Assembly (NCBI GenBank): GCA_021846485.1
Contig: JAJZWW010000132.1
Span: 1 to 8,127 of the forward strand
Direction: 5' to 3'
DNA from: Actinomycetes bacterium
Lineage (GTDB): Bacteria; Actinomycetota; Acidimicrobiia; Acidimicrobiales; Palsa-688
Length of the DNA: 8,127 bases
Below, piece after piece: positions 1 through 5,490 of this stretch. Numbering within the stretch: position 1 is the first letter of the stretch; every line of letters starts with the position of its first letter. Made by a program: the position numbers and the translations under genes. A model generated the notes under the pieces. It was not told the origin of the DNA. It saw only the letters and a program-made list of their open reading frames with translations, and ran no database searches.

Positions 1-63
1 TGCCGGAGCGGTCGGGGCGGCCGGCGGGGCGGCCGGGCTGCTCGCTGCCGGAGCAGTCGGGGC
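1..63. repeat. Imperfect 18-bp direct repeat in the infB linker
   Basis: Positions 1-18 and 46-63 are the same 18-mer (tgccggagc, then g or a, then gtcggggc in part) with one mismatch. On the coding strand both encode APTAPA within the Ala/Pro linker of IF2. It is best explained as low-complexity coding drift rather than a functional repeat. Confidence 0.75.
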
Positions 64-465
64 TCCCGGGGGCCGGACGGTCGCGCCGCTCTGGTCGGCC
101 CGAGGACCGTTGGGGCGGCTGGTCACCAGGTGCGGGGCGGAGGGCCGGCCCTCGGTCGGCGAGGTCGCCTCCGGAGCCGGGGAGGGCGCACCGCCCGGGG
201 GCGCGGGCGGGCGGTTCGGGCCCTCCTTGGCGGCCGCCGGCTCCTTGGCGGGTCGGGCTGCCGCCTCCTCCTCCTCGGGCTGGACGTCACGACGCAGTCC
301 CTCGCGGTCGGCCTTCCGGCGGACGCGGTCGGCCTGCTGCTCCTCCAGGCTCGAGGAGTGGCTCTTGACCCCGATCCCGAGCGACAGGCACAGGTCGAGC
401 GCTTCTTTGTTGGTGAGCCCGAGCTCTCGTGCCAGCTCGTAGACCCGGATTCGCTTGGTCGGCAA
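1..465 (-). CDS. infB: Translation initiation factor IF-2, N-terminal part (runs off the left edge)
   Basis: IF2 is the GTPase that brings initiator tRNA to the 30S subunit and promotes subunit joining. Only the first 155 codons are in the window; the GTPase and tRNA-binding domains lie beyond position 1. Residues 1 to about 52 match the small IF2 N-terminal module (LPTKRIRVYELARELGLTNK, followed by ALDLCLSLGIGVKSHSSSLE). A charged Glu/Arg-rich segment follows, then a low-complexity Ala/Pro linker, as is usual for actinobacterial IF2. I chose TTG at 465-463 because it directly precedes the conserved TKRIRVYELA block and no ATG or GTG lies in frame close by. A GGAAGGGA purine run sits about 12 nt upstream, slightly far. 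The start is 8 nt after the ylxR stop, so translational coupling is likely. The gene is the last visible member of the rimP-nusA-ylxR-infB operon. The identity is secure; the exact start is less so. Confidence 0.93.
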   Translation of the reverse strand, partial: MPTKRIRVYELARELGLTNKEALDLCLSLGIGVKSHSSSLEEQQADRVRRKADREGLRRDVQPEEEEAAARPAKEPAAAKEGPNRPPAPPGGAPSPAPEATSPTEGRPSAPHLVTSRPNGPRADQSGATVRPPGAPTAPAASSPAAPPAAPTAPA

Positions 466-473
466 GTGCTGCG

Positions 474-800
474 TCAGTCCCTTCCACCGCGCGCAGCACC
501 TTCGGCTGCGCCAACCGACATTCTCTCACGTTCTCGGGCCGTCGCCGGCAGCAGTTGCCCGCCGAGCCCGATCTCACGGCCCGCCGGGGCCCTGAAGGCC
601 CTGGACCAGGCCGACCTGCGATCGGCGGAGGCCACGCAGGCGGGCGCGGGCGCGGGTTCGGGACCCGAGGCGATCCTGCACAGCCAGGCACCGCGGCCTG
701 GCGCGCTGCGGCTGAGCACCAAGGAGCCGTCGGGCCGGCGCGCGACGCGCACCAGCTGCGTCGCCGGGGCGCGACGCCGGCACCCGACACAGGTGCGCAC
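474..800 (-). CDS. ylxR: YlxR family (DUF448) nucleoid/RNA-binding-type protein
   Basis: A small basic protein of 108 residues, read from GTG at 800-798. The YlxR signatures are present in order: RTCVGCRRRAP at residues 2-12, RVARRPDGSLVL at 18-29, and GRGAWLC at 35-41. A second half containing ACVASADRRSAWSRAFR (54-70) corresponds to the family's C-x(n)-RRAF-RAL region. The family is found between nusA and infB across bacteria. Structural work on homologues suggests RNA or RNase P RNA binding, and others report a nucleoid-associated transcription role, so the function is only partly settled. The reading frame is open far upstream into nusA, but the GTG before RTCVGC is chosen because GGAG lies 9 nt before it and homologues begin close to this motif. 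The gap to the nusA stop is 74 nt and to the infB start 8 nt. Residues after about 80 are Arg/Ala/Gly-rich and less conserved. Confidence 0.88.
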   Translation of the reverse strand: MRTCVGCRRRAPATQLVRVARRPDGSLVLSRSAPGRGAWLCRIASGPEPAPAPACVASADRRSAWSRAFRAPAGREIGLGGQLLPATARERERMSVGAAEGAARGGRD

Positions 801-874
801 CGGACCCCGCTCCGGAGCCTCGGCTCCGGCCGGGTCCCGCTCCGAGCGCGCACTGCCGGTCCTGGACGTCGGCC

Positions 875-2197
875 CTACTCCTCGCCGTCCGCAGCGGGCT
901 GGTCCACGGCCCCGGCCAGGGTGCTCGAAGCGGCCCCGGGGTCCGGAGCCGGGGGAGCAGCTGCCTCGGGGGCGACTACCTCCGCGACCGCGACATCGGG
1001 GACCGCGACATCGGGGACCGCGACATCGGGGACCGCGACATCGGGGGCCGGGACCGGCTCGGCCTCCCCACCGGGCTCGTCGCCGGCGGGTTCGTCGCCG
1101 GCGGCCCACGCCTCCGCCGAGACGGCCTCGCCGCCCTCCGCTGGCTGCCAGACCATCTCGCCGGCTTCGTTGGTCACCCATTCGCCCTCCGCCCAGTCCT
1201 GTTCGGCGTAGGCCGCAGCCTCCTCGGCGAACTGGGTCTCGCTCTTGATGTCGATCCGCCAGCCGGTGAGACGGGCCGCGAGCCGAGCGTTCTGGCCCTC
1301 CTTGCCGATCGCCAGCGACAGCTGGAAGTCGTGCACCACGACCGTCGCCGTCCCGGTGAGGTCGTCGAGGTGGACCTCCTTGACCTTGGCGGGCTGCAAC
1401 GCCCGCATGACGAACTCACGGGGGTCGTCGGAGAACGGGACGATGTCGACCTTCTCGCCCCGCAGCTCGTTGGTGACCATCCGCACTCGGGCCCCGCGGG
1501 CGCCCACGCAGGCGCCGACCGGGTCGACGTTGGAGTCGTTGGACCACACCGCGATCTTGGTGCGGTGCCCCGGTTCGCGGGCCGCCGCCTTGATCTCGAC
1601 CACTCCGCTCGAGATCTCCGGCACCTCCAGGTCGAACAGCCGCTTGATGAGACCGGGGTGGGTCCGGCTGACGACGATCTGCGGCCCCTTGGCCGTCTTG
1701 CGGACCTCGACGATGTAGGCCTTGAGCCGCGCTCCGTGCTCGTAGCGCTCGTAGGGCACCTGCTCGGCCTGCGGGAGCAGCGCCTCGACCTTGCCGAGGT
1801 CGAGGAGGGTGTAGCGGTTGTCGCTCTGCTGGATGATCCCGGTGACGATGTCGCCCTCCCGCCCTGCGTACTCCTCGTACTTGAGGTCCCGCTCGGCCTC
1901 GCGGATGCGCTGGGTCATCACCTGCTTCGCGGTCTGGGCGGCGATCCTGCCGAAGTCGTTCGGGGTGTCGTCCCACTCCCGCACGACGTTGCCGTCCTCG
2001 TCCAGCTCCTGTCCGTAGACCCGGATGTCACCGGTCTCGGGGTCGACGGTGACCACCGCCTCCTCCGCTGCTTCGGGCAGGCGCTTGTAGGCCGCCACCA
2101 GCGCGTTGGCCAGGGCGTCGAGGAGCGTGTCGACGCTGATCCCCTTGTCCTTGGCGATCTGCTGCAGGGCGTCCAGGAACGCGAACTGATCTTTCAT
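875..2197 (-). CDS. nusA: Transcription termination/antitermination factor NusA
   Basis: NusA binds RNA polymerase and nascent RNA and tunes pausing, termination and antitermination. The 440-residue product shows the standard order. An N-terminal RNAP-binding domain (about 1-110) starts MKDQFAFLDALQQIAKDKGI. An S1 domain follows (about 113-180, REGDIVTGIIQQSDNRYTLL). KH1 spans about 220-275, with VGARGARVRMV at 231-241 carrying the GxxG loop. KH2 spans about 276-320, with AIGKEGQNARLAARLTGW at 296-313. After KH2 there is no acidic AR repeat domain of the E. coli type. Instead a 120-residue acidic Ala/Pro/Glu tail holds a Trp motif (335-352) and four PDVAV-type repeats. The ATG at 2197 overlaps the rimP stop as ATGA, and GAAGGA lies about 9 nt upstream, so translation is probably coupled to rimP. 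Identity is certain; the tail is the unusual part. Confidence 0.98.
   Translation of the reverse strand: MKDQFAFLDALQQIAKDKGISVDTLLDALANALVAAYKRLPEAAEEAVVTVDPETGDIRVYGQELDEDGNVVREWDDTPNDFGRIAAQTAKQVMTQRIREAERDLKYEEYAGREGDIVTGIIQQSDNRYTLLDLGKVEALLPQAEQVPYERYEHGARLKAYIVEVRKTAKGPQIVVSRTHPGLIKRLFDLEVPEISSGVVEIKAAAREPGHRTKIAVWSNDSNVDPVGACVGARGARVRMVTNELRGEKVDIVPFSDDPREFVMRALQPAKVKEVHLDDLTGTATVVVHDFQLSLAIGKEGQNARLAARLTGWRIDIKSETQFAEEAAAYAEQDWAEGEWVTNEAGEMVWQPAEGGEAVSAEAWAAGDEPAGDEPGGEAEPVPAPDVAVPDVAVPDVAVPDVAVAEVVAPEAAAPPAPDPGAASSTLAGAVDQPAADGEE
986..1045. repeat. Four perfect 15-bp tandem repeats inside the nusA 3' end
   Basis: The unit gaccgcgacatcggg occurs four times without change at 986-1000, 1001-1015, 1016-1030 and 1031-1045. 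On the coding (minus) strand it encodes repeated PDVAV-type pentapeptides. A degenerate extra unit lies at 971-985 (protein AEVVA). Because the unit is a multiple of three, copy-number change would keep the nusA frame open. Confidence 0.95.
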
Positions 2198-2772
2198 CGC
2201 TGCGGGTCCTTCGCTTGGTGGGCGGCGTCGGGGCCGCGGGAGAGGGCAGGGGCCGCAGTCGCGCTGCGGGGGTCGGCGCGGCGCGCGCTGCGGCGCGACC
2301 CGGGCTTGGGCGACGCTTCCCAGACGAAGACCGTCCGTGCCCGGTCGATCTCGTCGAAGCCGAACGGGAGCCGCTCGCCCGGCGCCGCCTCCGGGTCCAG
2401 CTCCACCCCCCCGTCCGACACGCCGACCAGCCGGCCCCGGTGGCGCCGGGCACCATGCACCGGGCGGGTGGTCTTCAGGCTCACCACCGCGCCGACGAAC
2501 CTCCGGAACTGCTCGGGGGTCCGCAGCGTGCGCTCCAGGCCGGGGCTGGAGATCTCCAGCTGGTAGGGGCCCGGAGGGGTCAGCTCGGGGTGGTCGTCGA
2601 GGAGGCCCGACAGCGCCCGGCTGGCGTCGCCGAGGGCATCCAGGTCCACCCCGCCATCGCGCTCGACGAGGAAGCGCACCAGGTCGCGGCCCACCTCCAC
2701 GTCCCACAGCTCGAGGCCCGCCTCCCGCAGGAGGGGCTCGGCCAGGGCATGCAGCGTCGCCGTCTGGGCCAT
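2194..2772 (-). CDS. rimP: Ribosome maturation factor RimP
   Basis: RimP assists assembly of the 30S subunit, in the cytoplasm. The 192-residue product has the N-terminal alpha/beta domain, with GLELWDVEVGRDLVRFLVER at 19-38 and an acidic DLDALGDASRALSGLLD helix. The family signature YQLEISSPGLERTL sits at 70-83, followed by a C-terminal SH3-like half (about 90-150, containing GRLVGVSDGGVEL). Residues 153-192 are an Arg/Ala/Pro-rich tail beyond the usual length of roughly 150-160. I chose ATG at 2772-2770 because GGAGG (2785-2781) lies 8 nt upstream. Two GTG codons at 2781 and 2778 are in frame but overlap that ribosome binding site. The stop overlaps the nusA start by 4 nt. This is the first gene of the operon, behind a structured leader. 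Confidence 0.96.
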   Translation of the reverse strand: MAQTATLHALAEPLLREAGLELWDVEVGRDLVRFLVERDGGVDLDALGDASRALSGLLDDHPELTPPGPYQLEISSPGLERTLRTPEQFRRFVGAVVSLKTTRPVHGARRHRGRLVGVSDGGVELDPEAAPGERLPFGFDEIDRARTVFVWEASPKPGSRRSARRADPRSATAAPALSRGPDAAHQAKDPQR

Positions 2773-2780
2773 GACCACCA

Positions 2781-2785
2781 CCTCC
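2781..2785 (-). promoter_or_regulatory. Ribosome binding site of rimP
   Basis: The minus-strand sequence GGAGG is 8 nt before ATG 2772, a near-ideal Shine-Dalgarno match. It decides the start against the in-frame GTG codons at 2781 and 2778. Confidence 0.8.
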
Positions 2786-2828
2786 GTTCGTCCGACACGT
2801 CAACCGGCACCGGCCCGGCCACACACAA

Positions 2829-2871
2829 CGAGCGTGGGCCCCCGCTCGGCAACGGGTAACGCCCACGCTCG
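2829..2871 (-). promoter_or_regulatory. Leader hairpin 2 upstream of rimP
   Basis: There are two 11-nt arms, cgagcgtgggc (2829-2839) and gcccacgctcg (2861-2871), that are perfect reverse complements. They enclose a 21-nt loop in which CCCG (2841-2844) and CGGG (2853-2856) can extend the stem. The structure lies between the proposed promoter and the rimP start, so it would form in the 5' UTR. No U-run follows on either strand, so it is not a standard intrinsic terminator. The function is inferred, not known. Confidence 0.7.
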
Positions 2872-2895
2872 CCGGGTGCGCCAGCAAAGCAGTTA

Positions 2896-2913
2896 CCGCC
2901 CGGTCCCGGGCGG
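2896..2913 (-). promoter_or_regulatory. Leader hairpin 1 at the proposed 5' end of the rimP operon mRNA
   Basis: CCGCCCG (2896-2902) and CGGGCGG (2907-2913) form a perfect 7-bp GC stem with a 4-nt loop. If transcription starts about 7 nt after the TATGAT box, this hairpin would sit at the very 5' end of the transcript, where it could stabilise the mRNA or act in regulation. The pairing is seen; the role is inference. Confidence 0.55.
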
Positions 2914-2920
2914 GCGGCTC

Positions 2921-2926
2921 ATCATA
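2921..2926 (-). promoter_or_regulatory. Candidate -10 box (TATGAT) of the rimP-nusA-ylxR-infB operon
   Basis: On the minus strand 2926-2921 reads TATGAT, one mismatch from the TATAAT consensus and a rare AT-rich island in this GC-rich region. Predicted transcription start is near 2914, giving a leader of about 140 nt. No good -35 hexamer is visible at 16-18 nt spacing (the area is GGC/CCG-rich), so the promoter is weakly supported or uses an activator. Confidence 0.45.
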
Positions 2927-3014
2927 CCGCAGCCCGGCTCACCCGGCCGGCCGGTGCAGATCCCGGGTGGCCAGCGTGGCGCGCCGGGACCCCGATTGGC
3001 AGGATGAGCACGCC

Positions 3015-3200
3015 ATGGGTGTCACCTACCTAGCCGGAGCAGCGGCCGCCGTCGCCGTGGTGCTCATCGTGCTCCTGACGCTGGTCGTGCAGCGCCGGCG
3101 CCTCGACCGCCGCTTCGCCCGGCGCCTCTCCCCCTACGCTCGCAGCAAGGGCGCCACCGGGCAGGTGCTCGACGCCGAGGAGTGGACCGGCAACAACTGA
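3015..3200 (+). CDS. Small single-pass membrane protein, unknown function
   Basis: This is a 61-residue product that I do not recognise. Residues about 5-25 form one hydrophobic helix (YLAGAAAAVAVVLIVLLTLV). It is followed at once by a strongly basic stretch (QRRRLDRRFARRLSPYARSK, 26-45) and a short acidic tail ending EEWTGNN. By the positive-inside rule the N-terminus would be outside and the basic tail in the cytoplasm. I chose ATG 3015 because AGGA lies 10 nt upstream; an in-frame GTG at 2967 would add 16 hydrophilic residues with no clear ribosome binding site. The gene points away from the rimP operon and converges with the acetyltransferase gene, ending 59 nt from that gene's stop. The clean helix-plus-basic-tail organisation and good ribosome binding site argue it is real, but without homology evidence this stays moderate. 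Confidence 0.55.
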   Translation: MGVTYLAGAAAAVAVVLIVLLTLVVQRRRLDRRFARRLSPYARSKGATGQVLDAEEWTGNN

Positions 3201-3259
3201 CCGGCTGGTGACCCTGAGCGGCCGCATCGGCGGAAGGGAGCGCGGTCGCCGGCCTCGGG

Positions 3260-4507
3260 TCAGAAACCGGTGGCGTCGAACGGCGGGGGCTGGGTGGCGA
3301 AGAGCCCGTCGGCGGTGGTCAGGGACCCGGCAGTGAGCTCGGCTACCCGCCCCGCGGCGGCGAGGATCGAGGCCGGCACCGCCCCGACGAGCAGGGTGGC
3401 GAGATCGGGCAGGCCGAGGCGCAGGTCGGCCCCCCGCCCCGGGAGCGCGGGCCGGGCGATGGCCCCCTCGGGGGAGGCGTCGAGGACGAAGCGGCCCACC
3501 GCCGGGTCGGGGTCGAGGGTGGCGGCCTCCGGCGGCTCGACCTCGAGGACCAGCCGGCCACCGCGACGGTAGGATCGGCTGGAGAGCGCCGACGGGGGGT
3601 CGAGCACGCGCAGCCAGAGGAAGTCCTCGATCCCGGTGGTGCCGAGGGCGCGCAGGTCGGCCAGGCGGTGCGCCAAGGGGTCGACAACCGGCCGGGGGAA
3701 CGCCTCGACTTCGTCGACCAGGTCGATGCCGAGCACGAAGCGCCACAGCGCGGCCTCGGCCTCCGGAGAGGTGGCGCACAGGTCGGTCACCCGGAGCCGG
3801 CGACCGTCGCGGTGGGCGACCCGCTCGGCCCGGTACAAGACGTAGCCGTCGTCGGTCACCGCGTGGAACTGGGCGCTGCGGCCGTTGCGCAACGCCGGCG
3901 GGTCGTGGAGCACCTCCCAGGTCCAGGACCCCTCGGTGCGATCCACCTGGCCGGGCGTGCGGGCCACGGCCCGCTCGAAGATCCCCGGCAGGGTCGTGGC
4001 CGCCTCGGCGGGGTCGAGCAGCCGCACCTCCGCCTCCGGCGCGGGCCGAGCGAAGGCGCCGCGCCGGGGGTCGATGCGCCGCCGGGCGGCGAAGGTGGCC
4101 ACCCCGAAGCCGAACCGCCCGTAGATCCCGGCCTCCGACGCCTGCAGGCCGGCGACCGGCTCGCCCCGGGCGACGGCGTCGGTGAGCATCGCCTCCATCA
4201 GCCGGCGCAGCAGGCCCCGGCGCCGGTGGGTGGGGTGGACCCCGACGGCGGTGACCGCGGCCATCGGCACCGCCGGGCACGGGCCGCCGGCCGGGCCGGG
4301 GAGGTTGACCCGGCGGGTGAGCACTGCGGCATTGCCGACGAAGCGGTTGCCGTCGACGATCGCCCAGGTGCGCTCCAGCGGTGGGCGCTCCCAGTGCTGC
4401 TCGGCGTCGGCGGGGTCGTCGCTGACGGGGTGGAGGAACGGGACGCCGACCGAGCGGCCCCACGCGGTCCACTCCTCGGCGGTGATCGGGCGGACTCGGG
4501 GGGCCAT
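3260..4507 (-). CDS. Eis-like GNAT family N-acetyltransferase
   Basis: The 415-residue product fits the three-domain Eis family (about 400 residues), which transfers acetyl from acetyl-CoA to amines; the mycobacterial member acetylates aminoglycosides and proteins. The N-terminal GNAT domain carries the acetyl-CoA loop AVGVHPTHRRRGLLRRLMEA (87-106). The family block SEAGIYGRFGFG (124-135) includes Tyr129, matching the proposed general-acid Tyr of Eis. A second GNAT-like domain covers roughly 145-290, and the C-terminal third (IEDFLWLRVLDP, then RLVLEVEPPEA) resembles the SCP2-like domain. The protein ends in Phe (PPPFDATGF); in Eis the terminal Phe carboxylate is the proposed catalytic base, so both key features are kept. 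ATG 4507 begins directly before VRPITAEEW, with GGAGG 14 nt upstream. It lies 5 nt after the transporter stop, so the pair is probably one operon. The substrate is unknown and no resistance role is claimed. Confidence 0.87.
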   Translation of the reverse strand: MAPRVRPITAEEWTAWGRSVGVPFLHPVSDDPADAEQHWERPPLERTWAIVDGNRFVGNAAVLTRRVNLPGPAGGPCPAVPMAAVTAVGVHPTHRRRGLLRRLMEAMLTDAVARGEPVAGLQASEAGIYGRFGFGVATFAARRRIDPRRGAFARPAPEAEVRLLDPAEAATTLPGIFERAVARTPGQVDRTEGSWTWEVLHDPPALRNGRSAQFHAVTDDGYVLYRAERVAHRDGRRLRVTDLCATSPEAEAALWRFVLGIDLVDEVEAFPRPVVDPLAHRLADLRALGTTGIEDFLWLRVLDPPSALSSRSYRRGGRLVLEVEPPEAATLDPDPAVGRFVLDASPEGAIARPALPGRGADLRLGLPDLATLLVGAVPASILAAAGRVAELTAGSLTTADGLFATQPPPFDATGF

Positions 4508-4512
4508 GCGGC

Positions 4513-5454
4513 TCAGTCTGTCCTCCGTCCGTCGCGGCCGCCCGCGCTTTCCCCGGACCCCGAGGACCCGGCCGGAGCCGAGCGCCCGGCCGGAACCGAC
4601 CCGTCGGTCGCTCCCTCGGTGTGGTCCGAGTCGACGCTCCCGAACGCCAGCAGCGCTGCGCCGGCAGCCGAGAGGGCCAGCCCGATGCCGAACGGGACAG
4701 CCAGGTCGAGGGGGGTCAGGCGGCGCTCGTAGACCACCGCCGACAAGAAGACGAGGCCGAGGCCCGACACCGTGGTCGACGCAGCCGAGACGCTCGCCGC
4801 GTTGGCCCGGCGGAAGGCCCGCTGGGTGACACTGATCGCCCAGATGCTCATCGCGATCATGAGCCACGGCCCGGGCGAGAGCACCAGCCCGGGCACGGCG
4901 CCCCAGGCGAGGCGGGCCACCCGGTCACCGATCTCCTTGGTATAGATCCCGGTGGCCGCGTAGAGCGCCCCGACGGCGGCGCCGGCGATCACCCCCCGCC
5001 GGCTGATGCGCAGCAACAAGGTGAGCGCGACGACCACGCCGGCCACCTCGAGCTCCACGACGTTGGACAGGGGCAGCTCCGGCGGTCCGTTGCCGCCCGC
5101 GCTGAGGGCGACGACCACGCCGCCGACGACGAGCATCACGACTCCGGCGAGCTCCCGTTTGGTGAAGCGCTCGCCGAGGAAGCGGTGGCCGACGAGGACC
5201 AGGCCGCCCCGGCCCGTGGAGCGCAGCGTCGCGACCACCGCCACCGGCGCGAGCGCCAGGGCCGCCGCCTCGCTCACCCAACCCACTACGCTCAGGGCCA
5301 TCGCCACCAGCCACAAACCGCGGCGGACCAGCTGGGCGAGCAGCCGTAGACCGCCCCCCCCCGGGGCGCGTACGCTCTCCCGCTTCTCGATCACCGCCGC
5401 GGCGCTGTTGGCCACGCCACAGAGGAGCGCGAGCAGGCTGCCGGCGATCAGCAC
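4513..5454 (-). CDS. DMT/EamA-superfamily (possibly NIPA-like) integral membrane transporter
   Basis: A 313-residue, very hydrophobic protein. About nine or ten membrane helices can be seen, near residues 1-22, 46-62, 63-78, 82-92, 101-118, 134-150, 154-172, 188-210, 222-241 and 249-272. A hydrophilic Ser/Gly/Asp-rich tail of about 40 residues follows. The size, the two-halves layout and the pattern AAALALAPVAVVATLRSTG followed by GERFTKRELAGVVM (94-107) fit the drug/metabolite transporter superfamily, where EamA or NIPA-like members are common in actinobacteria. The substrate cannot be deduced. The start must be GTG 5454: an in-frame TGA lies at 5478-5476 and the next Met would remove the first helix. 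GGTGG lies 10 nt upstream. The coding strand holds a nine-G tract over residues Pro31-Gly34. It is adjacent to, and probably co-transcribed with, the Eis-like gene. Confidence 0.78.
   Translation of the reverse strand: MLIAGSLLALLCGVANSAAAVIEKRESVRAPGGGGLRLLAQLVRRGLWLVAMALSVVGWVSEAAALALAPVAVVATLRSTGRGGLVLVGHRFLGERFTKRELAGVVMLVVGGVVVALSAGGNGPPELPLSNVVELEVAGVVVALTLLLRISRRGVIAGAAVGALYAATGIYTKEIGDRVARLAWGAVPGLVLSPGPWLMIAMSIWAISVTQRAFRRANAASVSAASTTVSGLGLVFLSAVVYERRLTPLDLAVPFGIGLALSAAGAALLAFGSVDSDHTEGATDGSVPAGRSAPAGSSGSGESAGGRDGRRTD
5354..5362. repeat. Nine-base C/G homopolymer inside the transporter gene
   Basis: There is an uninterrupted run of nine C on the plus strand (nine G on the coding strand), in codons for Pro31 to Gly34 of the DMT-like protein. 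Length change by one base would frameshift the gene early. Confidence 0.9.
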
Positions 5455-5490
5455 GTCGCAGCAGCCACCGAGGAGTCAGGGAGCAGGTAC
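5455..5490. promoter_or_regulatory. 36-nt divergent intergenic region between transporter and glycosyltransferase genes
   Basis: The two start codons face away from each other with only 36 nt between them, so any promoters must reach into the opposite coding sequences. On the minus strand a TACGAT -10-like hexamer lies at 5517-5512, within the glycosyltransferase gene, but it has no -35 match. For the plus-strand gene I see GGAG 7 nt before ATG 5491 and no promoter. The divergent arrangement is seen; promoter positions are unresolved. Confidence 0.3.

Noticed and set aside
130..1248. Long plus-strand open frames opposite infB, ylxR and nusA
   Set aside because: They are antisense shadows; the repeated RHRGP-type peptide only reflects the nusA tandem repeat read backwards.
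875..2887. A 670-residue open frame on the minus strand containing nusA plus about 230 extra N-terminal residues
   Set aside because: The extra part is rimP and its leader read in another frame. It is Arg/Gly/Pro-rich without family features, while NusA starts cleanly at ATG 2197 with a ribosome binding site.
2821..2930. A tRNA gene upstream of the nusA operon, as found in E. coli
   Set aside because: The hairpins do not form a cloverleaf, and no T-loop or CCA end is visible on either strand.
3201..3252. Imperfect inverted repeat (CCGGC...GACC with GGTC-GCCGG) between the convergent small ORF and the acetyltransferase gene, possible bidirectional terminator
   Set aside because: The arms need a 4-nt bulge, the loop is long, and no T-run follows on either strand.
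3030..4732. Long open frames on both strands across the acetyltransferase gene
   Set aside because: Low-complexity Arg/Pro/Ala translations without motifs; the Eis-like frame explains the region.
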